64,000 nt of DNA. Source: Sabethes cyaneus (taxonomy: Eukaryota; Arthropoda; Insecta; Diptera; Culicidae). This document shows positions 10,977 to 22,689 of the stretch, piece by piece (positions within the stretch are counted from its first letter, which is position 1; every line of letters begins with the position of its first letter). The notes under the pieces were generated by a model. That model searched no databases, was not told where the DNA came from, and saw only the letters and a list, made by a program, of their open reading frames with translations. The stretch covers positions 144,504,043 to 144,568,042 of the forward strand of contig NC_071353.1 of assembly GCF_943734655.1 (NCBI RefSeq). Reading direction: 5' to 3'. The position numbers and the translations under genes were made by a program.

Positions 10977-11015
10977 TACGCCAACGTTTCGATCTTTGGT
11001 TTAGTTCTTCTTCAG
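10977..11015 (-). ncRNA. Hammerhead-ribozyme-like motif in the Penelope tail (degenerate)
   Basis: On the minus strand the core boxes CTGAAGA (11015-11009) and GAAAC (10990-10986) flank a possible stem II. They are followed by a 3-bp stem III (ACG/CGT around TTGG) and then A, giving the layout of short-stem-III hammerheads known from Penelope-like elements. One extra A lies after CTGAAGA, stem II has an A-A mismatch, and I see no pairing for stem I. If real, it is probably decayed. Confidence 0.35.
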
Positions 11016-11376
11016 GGCTTCTACAATATGTCTTTTATTAGTTAGTTGTGATCTATCTTGTAATTTGTGATATGACTTACAAAATTTAAACCGTCTTTGT
11101 CTAGTAACATTTAGCCTATAGTGTTGTCTGTCTTTGAGTTTGGATGTATAATGGTCTGGTAAATATTGTATAGTCATGAATATTGTAGTAATTGATATTA
11201 TGTAAACTCACTCGTTTGTCTATAATGTCTAAAATATGTTAATTGTGTCACAAGTTCACTCATTTATAGCTGTTTTTGATCACGATATTTTAACTCTTGG
11301 TTTGATTTTTCCTATTGTATTGCCTATTCGCTGTTTTTATTCTGTTTGTGTGTAGCGTTAATCATTTATGTACGTG

Positions 11377-11830
11377 CTAATTTGTATTTGGCTCTGTGAG
11401 AGGTTTATAATTTTTGTGTTTTAGTGTGTTCTGTATTGCTGTGTAACATATATTTATTCCTTCCGTGTCGGTGCGTTTGTTGATGTTATCTGTCGTCATG
11501 ATGTGGCAAACTTCCAATATGGGTAGTCGTGTTGGTTTGTTGCTTTGATCTAGTATTGATGCTTGTTCTAGATTGAATCGGTGGTTGGTGTTTACGCAGT
11601 GTGTAATCATCGCTGTTTTTTCCTTCACTTGTGCCAGTTGTATTTCTCTTGTGGTTTGATCCTGTATCTGTGTTATTTTGTCTAATTTGTGTGTATCTGA
11701 TTTGTGTCCAGATAATCTCGTTTTTAGTCTGTTGGTTGTGAGTCCAACGTACATAGCTTTACACTCTTGGCAGTTAATGCCGTATATTATATTGTTTTTT
11801 TTTTTGTAATTTATCCTGTTTTCCTTTTGT
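11377..11830 (-). pseudogene. Penelope-like GIY-YIG endonuclease domain
   Basis: Reading minus, IIYGINCQECKAMYVGLT is followed by a leucine and arginine-rich helix (NRLKTRLSGHKSD). Further on, HCVNTNHRFNLEQASIL and RLPILEVCHI match the conserved end of the Penelope endonuclease, which nicks target DNA before reverse transcription. The two cysteines of INCQEC are typical of this clade. The first motif reads YGIN rather than a clean GIY. The reading frame from 11754 to the stop at 11377 is open, but the upstream part is A-rich and the reverse transcriptase is missing, so this is a remnant. Confidence 0.7.
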
Positions 11831-12023
11831 GGTACGGTAAAGCCAGTCGATTGTGTAGTTGTTATAATGTGCTATTTAGATATTTGCATATTCACTAGTC
11901 TTTTCAATTATTTATTTATTTCGTCAACCGATGTAGACTAGTATAATATATACAATTTTCTCCTATAAAAGTCTTATAATTAAATGAAGATTAAAAAGTG
12001 TACTTATTCTTTTGTATCGTTCG

Positions 12024-14150
12024 CTACGCGTTACGATTACGTGTTGACTGAAAGTGATGTTTAAGTCTTTGCCGAGACATTGTAAAGTCAATGGTTTCGC
12101 AGTATTGATTGTACGAGGCCATCATACGATTTAATGGACCGAATTTTGCATAATTTGTGCGATAATGGCTTATGGCAAATAAATTTCGATTACGAAGTTG
12201 CCGAGTAAGTGTATAAAAGTTCAGTTTTGATAAAAGTGTTGCTGAGTCAATATGCTGCGAAACGATATCGTTTACAAATAAGACCATTGTATATTTACGA
12301 CGCTCTTTTAATGATTGTATATTTATAAGCATGCAGCGTGCTTCGTATGATGGAAGAGGAAATGTTGTCCAACCTAATTTACGAAGGGCATATAAGAGAA
12401 ATTGTTTTTGTACTGATTCTATTCTCTCTTCGTGCGTGATGGAAAACGGTGACCATACAATGCTGCAGTATTCCAGTATTGACCTTACATAGGCAATGTA
12501 TAATGTTTTGATTGTGTATGGATCCAAAAAATTGTAGCTCAAACGTTTAATGAAACCTAGCATGTTATTTGCTTTGTGTATTATTGCGTTATAATGGTCG
12601 ATAAAATTTAGCTTGGAGTCTAAGATAATTCCTAAATCCCTAACTTTTTCACATTTTTCTACTGTTTGATTTCCTAATCTGATTGAGAGTTCTGGTGTAG
12701 TTCTTTTTCTGGTAAATGTTATTAGATTGCATTTTTTTACATTGAGTTCTAATAGGCTTTTTTTACACCATGTGTAGAATATGTGTATTTCATTCTGGAA
12801 TACATTGATGTCTTCTTCATTTTTTACTTCCAAAAAGAGCTTCATGTCATCGGCATATATTAGCACTTTAAGTTTCTTGAGAATGAAGGAAATGTCGTTT
12901 ACATACAAAATGAAAAGAAGAGGTCCCAAATGAGAGCCTTGAAGGACCCCAGAAGTGGCTTGAATTGGATTCGAGTTCTTTCCGTTAAATTTAATTATTT
13001 GTTGGCGATTAGATAAATACGATTCAAGCCATTTCAGGAGCCCTGGTTGAATTCCAATTTTTTGCAATTTGAAAAGCAGCATTGGTATGTCAATGCGATC
13101 AAATGCTTTGCTAAAGTCCGTATAAAGTGCCATGTAGGTTTCCATTATCCATTACATTCAATGAATAGTCAATAAATTCCAGTAAATTTGTCGTAGTCGA
13201 GCGTCCTTTGAAGAAACCGTGTTGCATTTCTGTAATTCTGTTTTTAATTTGCAGGAATAATTTTTCATTAATAATTGCTTCGAAAAGTTTTGGAATGCAA
13301 GAGATTATGGCAATACCACGATAATTACGTACGTCAGATTTCCTACCTGATTTAAAGACAGGTACTAGAAAAGAGCTTTTCCATATTTTTGGAAAGATTC
13401 CGGATTCCAGTGATAAGTTAAAAAGCCAAAACAAAGGAGCTGTAAACTCCATTGCAAGATTTTTTATGAAAACTGGAGGGATTCCGTCGGGTCCAGGGCT
13501 ATTTGAGGCATCTAAATTTTTTAAGGCCTGCAAAATGTCCTGGGCATGAAGTTGGTTGACACCTATGTCCACTGAAAATTCCGGATAAAATGCAAAATAG
13601 TCGCGATCGCGATCTTCTTCAGAAAATGTTGTATAGATTTCTCGAAAAAATTTTGCAAAGAGATTACAAATCTTTTCCGAGTTATCCCCAACACTTTCAT
13701 CAAGATGCATTATGGATGGAAAGTTGTCAGATTTTAGTTTGGTTTTCACGTAATTAAAGAAGTTTTTAGGACTGGACTTTATTTCAAGTTCAATTTTTGA
13801 GTTGTACTCTTCAAATGCATTGCTGATTGCTAAATTAAGCTGGTTGCATATGTCCAAGTATATTGCTAAATTTTCACTATTGGCGTGTTTTTTATAAGTT
13901 TTATGGGCTTTTTGTTTGCGATTTTTTAGATTCTTAATTTGGCTGTTATACCAGACTGGGCTTTTTGAATTTTTGTGACGTCTTCTTTTCTTTAACGGTA
14001 CGTTCTGTATCATTATTTCTAACAAAATTTTATAAAATATGTCTACAGCAGTGTCGACATTTTCTTCATTCTTGAGAATATGTTGCCAATTAACACAGTT
14101 TAATCTACCTCTAATACTTTCATAGTTAGAATTAGTTTTGTTATCTTTGG
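12024..14150 (-). pseudogene. LINE reverse transcriptase (pol), one frameshift
   Basis: Two frames on the minus strand, 14025-13111 (open upstream to about 14150) and 13145-12024, give one protein interrupted by a frameshift near 13111-13145. In order they show a basic linker, NSPGPDGIPPVFIK, RNYRGIAIIS, QHGFFKGRSTT, then after the shift YTDFSKAFDRID (first catalytic Asp), GVLQGSHLGPLLF and IYADDMKLF (catalytic YADD), then DLGIILDSKLNF and a C-terminal domain with no RNase H. This is the pattern of Jockey-like LINEs. It would have copied its own RNA at a nicked target. The catalytic residues survive, so the frameshift and 5' truncation are the main lesions visible and the copy is fairly young. 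Confidence 0.85.
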
Positions 14151-14215
14151 TGTTAATTCGTTTATATATGGTATTGATTTGTATATTTTGTTGTCATTCT
14201 CAGTTTCGTCTGCTA

Positions 14216-14245
14216 TTACATTTTACATTACATTACATTACATTT
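14216..14245. repeat. CATTA microsatellite
   Basis: Short run of TTACA/CATTA pentamers at the 5' edge of the LINE. Confidence 0.7.
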
Positions 14246-14445
14246 TTATGTGCGTAACGATATTCCATTATATTTTGTTTAATTTCCTCACTGGGTGAAC
14301 CTCAAATCAAACCTAATAAATCAAAAGAGATGATTTAGAAAAAGATGTATCGAATATTAAATCTGTTTATCTAACACTGCAAAGTCTTTAGTCGTCGTAA
14401 AAATTGCGGTAGTCTTTCAGAATTTAAATAAAGAAACATTTTAAT

Positions 14446-15010
14446 GTGACAGCAAGAAAGTGCAATGAAATGGAAACCAAAACTTCTAACAAATTTCCAC
14501 GGACCACAAATACCAACAAAGCCGACATACCACCATATTGCCACAAAACCCGAAAACAGCAGAGATCACAATCGGAACCCGCAATATTCGGGTTCGACTC
14601 CGCACTAATGAAACCTATCGATTCACCGCAATCAGCGCCTGTGGTCGATCGGTTCTTTGAAGCTCCGCCAAGAACCGCCGTCCGAGTTACACAATTTCAT
14701 GCTCAGAACTGCAAGCCGACCAATTTAGATCTTACTTGCCTGAGCCGGATTACACAAATTTCAATTACTGGCACAGAACAGTTCTCCCGTGCTTTCTTTT
14801 CCACCTAATCCTGGCTCCTATCATCATCACAGATGTAAGAAGGACGGTTTTGCATACGCTTTGCCGACCGAATGCATTCCCGAAGGGAATGCCTATTGTG
14901 GCCAGCAGAAGCAACAGAATATCTTAATCCAGGTTAATTTCTGTGATCCGCTCATCGATACACAGACGTCGAAACTTCGACTCGCCACAAAAGGATCCAT
15001 TTCGTCTTAA
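14446..15010 (+). pseudogene. Coding-like stretch with two frame changes, unidentified
   Basis: Three overlapping frames join plausibly: about 14455-14730 (with SEPAIFGFDSALMKPIDS), 14730-14790 (LPEPDYTNFNYWHRTVLP) and 14790-15007 (PPNPGSYHHHRCKKDGFAY, then ALPTECIPEGNAYCG). Composition looks protein-like and differs from the AT-rich surroundings. I do not recognise the family. There is no ATG at the start of the first frame (it opens with GTG after an in-frame TAA), and each join needs a single-base indel, so a broken gene or retrocopy is the simplest reading. Non-coding DNA that happens to be open is also possible. Confidence 0.3.
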
Positions 15011-18000
15011 GACACCTCTCGCTGAAGGAAAAACAACCAACGCTTGCATGTAGCGCTATTGTTTGAACTAATTTGCTGATCCTCACTCCCTGCTCCTTAG
15101 GTCATAAAGAAAAAACACCGGCCGGCCGACCGGCCGGGCGGATTCCTTGCACCGATACTGATAATGTACCGCAAATGCCGTTCGGCCGATCTCTCGCCGA
15201 TGCTAATTACATCGGTGACCATTGTCCGGGGCCGATTGTTGTTGTGCTAATGTTGTTTTCACGCTTCTCCTCTGCGAGGAGACTCCGAAGTACCACCCAC
15301 CCGGACCGAACGGTCCGGTCCGATGATCAGCACCGTGACGAACCACGAAGGAGAAAACGTCCCTATAGTGGACATCTGGACAACAATGGTCCTTTACCGA
15401 CCGTCAAGAATAGTGACAAGTGAGAGTGAAACGAGCAGAACGCAAATCAAGCGTGAATTAAAAGGAAAATAAAAGTGCTGCCGCTTAGAGGACCCCGACC
15501 TACTGCACGGACGTTCCACTTTTGATGCATATCGAATGTGTCAGGCTATAGCCCTGGCCCTGGAACGACGAGGAGGTGACAAATGTACAATGGATCCTAA
15601 TGATTGGTGGTGTTTTCTGCGAACTTCTCAGTTCGGTGGGTGGGGTAATCTCATACACTTTGAAACGACGTTCTAGTTTTATGAGTTTCGAAAATTCCTC
15701 CCGATGAACCTGCCTTCAAAGAAACCATGATTGATTGGACCTTGCATGCTGTGACGATTGTTGTTGGGCTTCTTCAGGAGTAGAAAACCGCTGTGCTGCG
15801 TTGAGGGCGCGCAGCGCTAATCAAGACATACCGCGGACGCTAATGATAATCCGGGTCAATTAGGATCAAAGCGCCGCGCTGGAAATTATTGAACTTTTCA
15901 TGCTAATCAAGGCGCGTCAAAGGGCGCACCCTTGCTGGCAAGACAACGCGATTATGATAAATGATCGCCGAACGGATCCTTTCATCCAGAGCAGCAGCAG
16001 CAGCAGCAGCAGCAGGGTTCGAGCTCGAAGGTGTCAGGTGAACCTGACGCGGCCATGGCGTCGGCGGTACTTTGATTGATGACGCCCCAGCCAGCAGCGA
16101 GGAGCGGCAACAATGTGCCGCGGAGTTCATAAAAGCGTTAAGGAGAAAAACGGCCAGTGGGAATTCGAAAATTCGAATTCAACCGGGTTGGATACCCAAT
16201 TAGGATCGAATTAGGACTTCTTTGATGGTTTCGATTGCTTTATAGCCCGGCTGGGCGTTTTGCAGAACGTCATAAATCCTTTCGGTTTCGATAGCAGCCG
16301 CCAGCGGCTGCTGCGATGATGCAATTCGACTCCTCGATTCGACTGAAGTACGTGGTTTTATGAGATCATCGATATAAAATCCGATTCCGAGTATCGATGC
16401 AGGGATTATGCGAGGCTAATGTGTCAAAATCTTCACCTTAGCGGTGTGATTTTTTTATTTCGTTCGAATCAATTGATTTACGATCATCTGATTCACTTGA
16501 CTAACTTGTTAAGTTCTTGTTCGTACGTTGCATCGTGTCAAGTTTAACAATAAATTACATTATTCTCAAAAATCTGATAAATCGATTCAATCCAAATTCA
16601 TTTAATATTAAATTTCAATTTTAATATTTAAATAACCAAAAAGATTGAAACTGTTGCAAAATAAGTCAGCAGCTTGCCCTGGAAGGACAACAGAAATGCC
16701 GCCATTAAAACCTGGCAACAAGTTGTTGTTGCAACTTCCATGACTCTCCAAATTAATTTAAAACCCTATTCGTATCCTCCCCACATTTGGCATTTAGCAC
16801 GTGCCCTCTAGCATTAATAATTCATAACGCTAAATGAATTGCGCGTCGGCCGATCGAAGCAGGCAGCGGGTCCAGAGTCAAAAATGCCTTTGAGGCTATG
16901 TAAATCTGTCCGAAATCGGGGATGGAAGTGTCCACCAAAGATGACAAACGGCCTGTCATCACCGGGACACGGCAGCATCACTGCTGCTGCGCTTTGTGAA
17001 CCGGTTTTCCCGCAGCAACCGATTCGATTACGAGCAGATCAGCAGCGGTTGTCCAATTCTGGCACCCATAATTAATTTCTGGCTGCTCCCGTTTCATGCA
17101 CCGAAAAGTTATTTGCATCCTAATCAAGCGGCATTTTAATTGAAAAATGTTTCGCTAGAATTTTGCTCAATGCAACCGATCGGTAGCGCTGCAAAGTTGA
17201 TTTATGTTTCAAAATTATAGCCTTCACCGGGTGATGACAGCCGACAGCCGATCGTTTGCATCACCGAAGCCTACTTAGAGTAAAACATTTAAACTTCCAC
17301 GAACTCCCACTGCCAATGCACTGGTTGCTGCGCCTAATCCGATCGCACAAACGGCATCCATCAGGCAGGACTCCAGAAGAGGATATCGCATTACCCTTCT
17401 TAGATCGTGCCATTTCTCAAAGGAAAGTTTAGCTCATCCTTAGCTGCTCGGGAGATCATCTTTCCTTTCCACTGTTCTACTGAGACATGAAAGCCGAACC
17501 TCGAGTCAGAAGAAATGCTGATGATCTTCGCATTTTCCCATTCTTCTCGACGAATTTATGTATATGCTCGCTTCTGCAGCAAGTGTTAAATGTCACACTT
17601 GCATAATGGATGAGATCAATACGGACACGAGACCACATCGAGACACAGGAGTTGCATAATGAAGTCGTAGGATTTACGGCAGAAGATTAAGTTAAGGCAT
17701 AAAATCCTTACGGTTCGCACTTGATGGGTTCCAAATGTTCGAAAAGTATTTGCTCGAAGCGGTAGCGGAGCAAACATGTTAGAAGAACTACGAAAGTAGT
17801 TATATAAATTATTCAATTTACGTAAAATTGCATAAATAGTGAGAATCTAAAGTCTTTTGATCTCAAAAGTATTTCAAAACAAGCAGTCGCCAACCGGTAA
17901 CTCGAAAAACTCGGCAGGGGTGCATTCGTACCGGTTGCTCCATTGAAGGGTTGAGGGTTGAAATGCAATAATTTACTTAACTTAAGCATGTTCTCAAAGT

Positions 18001-18490
18001 AACATTGCTTATAAATGATTACTTCTCAAAAAAAATCCTATTTCAATACTTACCAGTTCCCAACCAGAACCATTGTATAATGTTGCCCTTTAGGCAGACA
18101 ATAAACGAAAGAAAGGAATAAGATTTCGTTCCTCGCCTTTAGTCGATCCTTCTTCAGGCTTCCTTCTGAGGAGAGAAAATCACCAAGAAAATCCATCTGG
18201 ATCGGTGATAGCAATAGGAACTGCGTGCGCCTACCTACTTGCTCAAATCCATTCCAGTTGGATTGCAGTTTGAAAAAAGGAAAAGTGACAGGGGCAGGGT
18301 TGAGCAAAACCGATTGAGTACGTGAACCGGTTACTGCAAACCATGGATATTATTTTGAACTAACTCGAATTTATTTAAAACTGGTTAACGTTACAACCAG
18401 TAGAATTATAAAGTGGTATTGACAGAAATGTGTTACCTAATTAGGAGTTTTCATAAAAAGTTTTTCATTTCAAAACTGTCAAGCAACGGA
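15011..18490. other. GC-richer non-coding region with homeodomain-site-like motifs
   Basis: No sustained coding sequence. At 15790-17110 TAAT, ATTA and TAATCA cores are dense (GCGCTAATCA, GCTAATGATAATCC, GCATTAATAATTC), mixed with GC-rich blocks, a GGCCGGCC motif near 15120 and a CAG run. This texture is typical of insect enhancers near developmental genes, but that is inference. The 17400-18490 part is AT-richer, with nothing recognised. Confidence 0.35.
15990..16015 (+). repeat. CAG trinucleotide run
   Basis: About eight AGC/CAG units. The surrounding frames do not look like a protein exon. Confidence 0.8.
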
Positions 18491-18496
18491 ATTTTG

Positions 18497-18825
18497 GATA
18501 GTTTCCCAGATAACCAACAAGCATTAGTATAAGCAGTAAATCAATCGTTTATTAGCATCCCTGGCGTTTTATACTGCAGGTTGCTGGTTATCAGCCTTTT
18601 GGCTGCGTAACTGTTGTAAATTGGCATCCACAATTCTATTTAAATTCTTCTTGTCGGTAACTAGCTGCAAATAAGCATTGTCAGCACTATAAGAGGGCTA
18701 GCAGTAAAGTAGCCACATATTTTGCCAAAATAGCATTTTAGTAGCTTTTAAGGCAACTTTAATGCTTATTGGCTTGCATTTAAATTGGAAATTGGAAATG
18801 CCTTTTGGTTACCTGGGTTACTATC
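18497..18825. mobile_element. MITE of 329 bp with about 29-bp terminal inverted repeats
   Basis: The left end GATAGTTTCCCAGATAACCA and the right end TGGTTACCTGGGTTACTATC are inverse copies, continuing inward to GCATT/AATGC. A partial relative lies at 10725-10885. Confidence 0.7.
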
Positions 18826-19870
18826 AATTTACATTTCGCAGTTAATTTGTCTAGACTGTTTCGAGCTAATATTAAATACGTGCGTAATCTCGTGAAGGAT
18901 ACGCACCGAAGCTTGATATGTACAGAGACGAGAAGGGAAATCTTTTTGCAAATTAGGTGGTCAACAAATGGTAGCACAATTTGGTAGGTGTAAAAATTAC
19001 TGGATGAGCGGTTGGAAAAATTACTCCAGAAAAATTACTGGATGAGGAGTGATTTGTCTCATCTCAAAAATCATATTTTCATACTTCTAAATCATACTTT
19101 TATGGGCTTAAAGGCAGCAGTCGATACAGTCAAGCGCGATAACGGCGAGTGATGTGCTATGTACGTGTTTCTGGGTCACTCTCGAGTCCTTCCGAATCAC
19201 GCAGAGGGCTGCGACAGCGGATTGGACTGTTCTGTATGTTATTTCACATCGCCATTGAAGGTGTGATCCGGTGAGCGGGCATCGAAACCAGAGGAACAAT
19301 CTTGCTTGCGCAATAGTAGCCTTCACAGACAGCCTTGACTTCATTACTTGAAACTTCAGGATGGCGGACTGAATCTACTTCAGATCAAAACGGTGGCTAG
19401 GAGGATTGGGTCACATATATATGGTAGGAAGAGACTCCAGAGCAAACAACGTTCGCCTCCCATGGACAGTGAATATTGACGGCGATGAACTTTACATGCA
19501 CCACCACAACTACCAGAGAGACGACACTAAGGGTAGGACATATTGAATTAAACCCAGAACACAGAACAGAGAAGAAAGTGTTGTAAAATAAAAGCAGTCT
19601 ATGCACGAGTAGAAAGTGTTAAGAGTAGTCTAGTGAGAATTTGTAAAATACGGGTAGAAGAAATAGGCCCTAATGTGAGGATATGACTGTGTAGTCGTCC
19701 GGAACGAACCTTCCATCAAACGAAGATCTACCCCTAAGGCACCGCACGCGCAGCCAATCGATCGATCTCGATCGTATCGATCTCAACCGAATCTCAATCC
19801 ATTTACAAATTACCAAGCGATACACACCACGCAAGTGATCGCTGCCGTCCGTGGCGCTACTGTCCGTGGT
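18826..19870. other. No gene recognised
   Basis: Short open frames only. A GC-richer block at 19690-19870 (GATCGATCGATCTCGATCG and similar) may be the end of an LTR, because a primer-binding-like motif follows at 19883. Confidence 0.3.
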
Positions 19871-19882
19871 TCTTGTATGAAC

Positions 19883-19960
19883 ATTGGCGATCCTGCCAGA
19901 GCTTCGTAAATATAAGGCCAACATTTAAGTAACTGAGGCTATGCTGGGTATCTCTGTCAC
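19883..19960 (+). repeat. Primer-binding-site-like motif and leader of an LTR retroelement
   Basis: ATTGGCGATCCTGCCAG at 19883-19899, followed by AGCTTCGTAA and AACTGAGGCTATGCTG, recurs at 29010-29080 in the same order. TGGCG followed by a variable part is typical of LTR-element primer binding sites. The tRNA was not identified. Confidence 0.35.
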
Positions 19961-20089
19961 CCGTGTATCGTGTTTCTAATAATTTTTATATTATTTCTCT
20001 GTGCTCATGAGATATAGTAACCAGTGCAGGCGAACAAATAAAAAATGCCCTATTTGTTTGTCACACATACGCACAAACACACATCTAAC

Positions 20090-20975
20090 ATTGACTATAT
20101 TATCGCTTGTAAGATTCGTGATAGAAAGAATCGAGCTAGAAGTCACATGTTGGCTGCAACTGAGACACGTCAGAGCAGAGAGAGAGATACCGAGCTGCTA
20201 AAGCTGCCGAAACGAGACTTCATCGTTGTAAGAAATTCCAGCATTGGGATCGCGTTCTTGCAGAGGCGGAGAATTACTTCGAGAGGCACGGTTACGAGAA
20301 GCTTCTTCAAAACGATCAACGGAATAAAGAATCGGACCGTGCTAACTCCTGTTATGTGCAACGACAAAGAGAGGAAACTGACTACCAAAACCAATTTCTC
20401 TCCCGCATCCTGTTTCTCAAACTGATGCCGTTGCAGGAAACCTTTGTTGGCGAATACCAGTGTGATTTTCAAGAAGGACGCTCCACGACGGACCAAATTT
20501 TCACCTTGCAACAAATCCCCGATTAATTCCGAAAATTCAACTTGCAGACCCATCATTTGTTGATAGACTTCAAGGCGGCGTACGATTCAGTTGAACGAAT
20601 TCAGCCGTGGCGGATTAGGCTTGAACATGGTTTTCCAACGAAACTGATTAGGTTGCAACGATGATGCTAACCTTGATGGTTCAAAATCTGAGACTCGTTT
20701 GTGACGTTAGATGGTTTGAAGCAAGGTGTCGCTCGAGTTATCGAATTAGCAGGCCTGCAGAGAAGCGGTGCCACCATCACGAAATCTCACATGCTCCTTG
20801 GGTTAGCGGATGACTTCGATTTCATCGGCGTTACCCGTAGAGCTGTGAAAGAGGCGTACACGCATCTTAAGGAGGAAGCTGCGAGGATAAGGCCTGTTGT
20901 CAATAACTCTGCCAAAACGAAGTATATGGTGGCTGGTAGAGAGTGTGGTAACCCATCGGATGTTGCAACCAGCGC
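20090..20975 (+). pseudogene. RTE-clade LINE pol fragment
   Basis: Plus-strand pieces in changing frames give the linker (RLHRCKK, then FFKTINGIKNR and MCNDKERKLTTKT), then EYQCDFQEGRSTTDQIFTL, then LQTHHLLIDFKAAYDSVER with LEHGFPTKLIRL, a gap, and finally LADDFDFIGVTRRAVKEAY with KTKYMVAGRE. This is the RTE reverse transcriptase order. The catalytic YADD reads LADD, there are internal stops, and the part between motifs is deleted. It is dead. It abuts hAT-like sequence at about 20975. Confidence 0.8.
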
Positions 20976-21017
20976 CCGACAACGTCATCTTCAATTGCAT
21001 AGTGTCACTCAACAATA
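20976..21017 (-). mobile_element. hAT-like element fragment, left part (interrupted)
   Basis: CGACAACGTCATCTTCAATT and GTGTCACTCAACAATA match the complement of 51790-51835 inside the hAT-like element at 50200-51907. The homology is broken here by the TIR element at 21018 and resumes at 22256. Confidence 0.55.
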
Positions 21018-22251
21018 CTGCCCATAAATGCATAACAGTCCCATCTGACTTTTCACCACTTTTGAGATAAACCTGGGAATCATCTTTAAATTAACTGTTC
21101 TTTCAATATTTCAAACAAAAAAGTTATGTTTGTTCTCAAGATGTTGAAAAAAATATCAAACTATGCCAGTCCCATATTACAAATAAACGCATAACAGTCA
21201 CAGTAGTAAAAATATATCAATAAGCATCTGTTTTTTGGAAATGCCTGGACCGATTCGACTGCAGCAACTACCAAACGGAAGATTTTATGGCCTAGAAGAA
21301 CACTATTGAGGAGAATTTGGATTGGATGTACGATTCCGAAGTTACAGTGGGAACAAGTTCCGGAATATATGGCACTTGAACATAGAAGCACCTTGAATCA
21401 CAACAAACCCATCATGTGACACTTATAAATACACGGATTTGCAAATCTAGACTATTGGTAGTCGTATAAAGTGTTCAAGACGTCATTGGCCACATCTAAA
21501 CATGTCCGTCAATGTTCCAGATACCTCTACGGGGATCAGTTTGTGAATTTAACTAAAATACAACATGTGACATCTCTAAGTCGGTACTCAAAATTGCAAA
21601 ACTAGCTTACAATAGTTCATTTGTTGTCACATATAGTGACCAGGATCACATTGGTCATACTCGGACACGTTCTGGGAGTGTTCCGGACACACAGGAAAGC
21701 GACAAGCTTCTGAGTCAAACAAACCCCATCATGCGACCTCACTATAAACTCAAGATAACAAATTACAATAAAAAGGAGACGGCCCAATAGCCTTTCGGTG
21801 TGCTGGTGGCCGACCAAATAAAACAAAAAAAGGAGAAAAGGCCAGGAAGAGATTTGAGTCAAAAAGGTCATTTTGAGCAATTGAATTGAACGAGCACCTG
21901 TATTATCAAAACAACAACGTCACGTGGTCTTGAAAATACTACCGAGTCACCGACAACGCAAGGCATGCTGTGCCTGTGACTGTTATGCGTTTATTCTTGC
22001 TTATTCAAGCATAAATAAACGCATATCAGTAACTTCGGCAGTTTTTCTAAGTTTTGGAACAAATTTTAGGTTACTTGCGAAAAAATTGCTTGTAAAAGTA
22101 TTCAGTTATGTACACTCAAGTGATTTTATGACGATTTGGACGATTTGTTTCCAAAATCGATTCAATATTAAAGAAAAATTGTCGTGGCTTCAACAGCGTT
22201 TTTCGTAGTTGCACGTTTTTGCAGATGTGACTGTCTTCCATTTATGGGCAG
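21018..22251. mobile_element. TIR element of 1.23 kb with possible 4-bp AATA target duplication
   Basis: Ends are CTGCCCATAAATGCATAACAG and its inverse GACTGTCTTCCATTTATGGG. AATA flanks both sides (21014-21017, 22252-22255). A second, inverted copy at about 49440-51935 shares the interior. The related sequence at 51790-51805 lacks the insert, showing the empty site. A transposase was not recognised. Confidence 0.65.
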
Positions 22252-22255
22252 AATA

Positions 22256-22640
22256 AAGTAGTGAAGCTTCGGTTTCAACAGAAGTAGCACCGCTTCAGTT
22301 TCAAACTGGCTTCAGTCAGCGTCAGCGAAACGGGTTTCACTTCGTCATGACTATCGGTTTCAACTTTTCATTTGTATTTTTCTTTCAAATATTCAGAAAA
22401 AAGTCAGCAATTATGAATGCAAATGAATTGAATTTGAGTAACATTTCCTACAATACAACGCATAATAAAGTTAGCCTTGGCAATGTCGCCAAATCGTGCC
22501 TGACTTTCTGCCGTCGTCAATTGAAACAGCTACCAACCTCAACTGAAACTTGCTTGAAACGTTCTGTTCAACAAGTGAAGCAAGTCACTTCATGTAAGAA
22601 GCGAAGGTAAGAGAAAGTCAGTTTCATTTATTTGTTTCGA
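22256..22640 (-). mobile_element. hAT-like element fragment, right part
   Basis: GAAGCTTCGGTTTCAACAGA, GACTATCGGTTTCAACTTT and later CAACTGAAACTTGCTTGAAA match the complement of about 51320-51790 in the hAT-like element at 50200-51907. Confidence 0.55.
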
Positions 22641-22689
22641 CGATGCCGGGCCCTGGTCTTAACCTTGAAATGCGGTCAAGCATATATAT

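Larger units (their letters stand above)
10960..11880 (-). mobile_element. Penelope-like retroelement, 5'-truncated 3' portion
   Basis: A GIY-YIG endonuclease reading frame (see the entry at 11377) is followed on the minus strand by about 350 bases of untranslated tail. The tail ends in a CTGAAGA...GATCGAAACGTTGGC motif common near the ends of Penelope-like elements. The reverse transcriptase part is gone. The element lies directly downstream of the LINE at 11905-14245, in the same orientation. Confidence 0.65.
11905..14245 (-). mobile_element. Jockey-superfamily LINE, 5'-truncated
   Basis: Minus-strand element carrying pol (see the next entry). The 3' end lies near 11905 with an AAATAAATAAATAATTG-like tail. 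The 5' edge lies at a short CATTA repeat (14216-14245), where homology to an endonuclease domain has already been lost. No ORF1 is visible. Confidence 0.7.

Noticed and set aside
15903..16130. Alanine-run open frame on the minus strand
   Set aside because: Produced by the CAG run; no homology and no conserved start.
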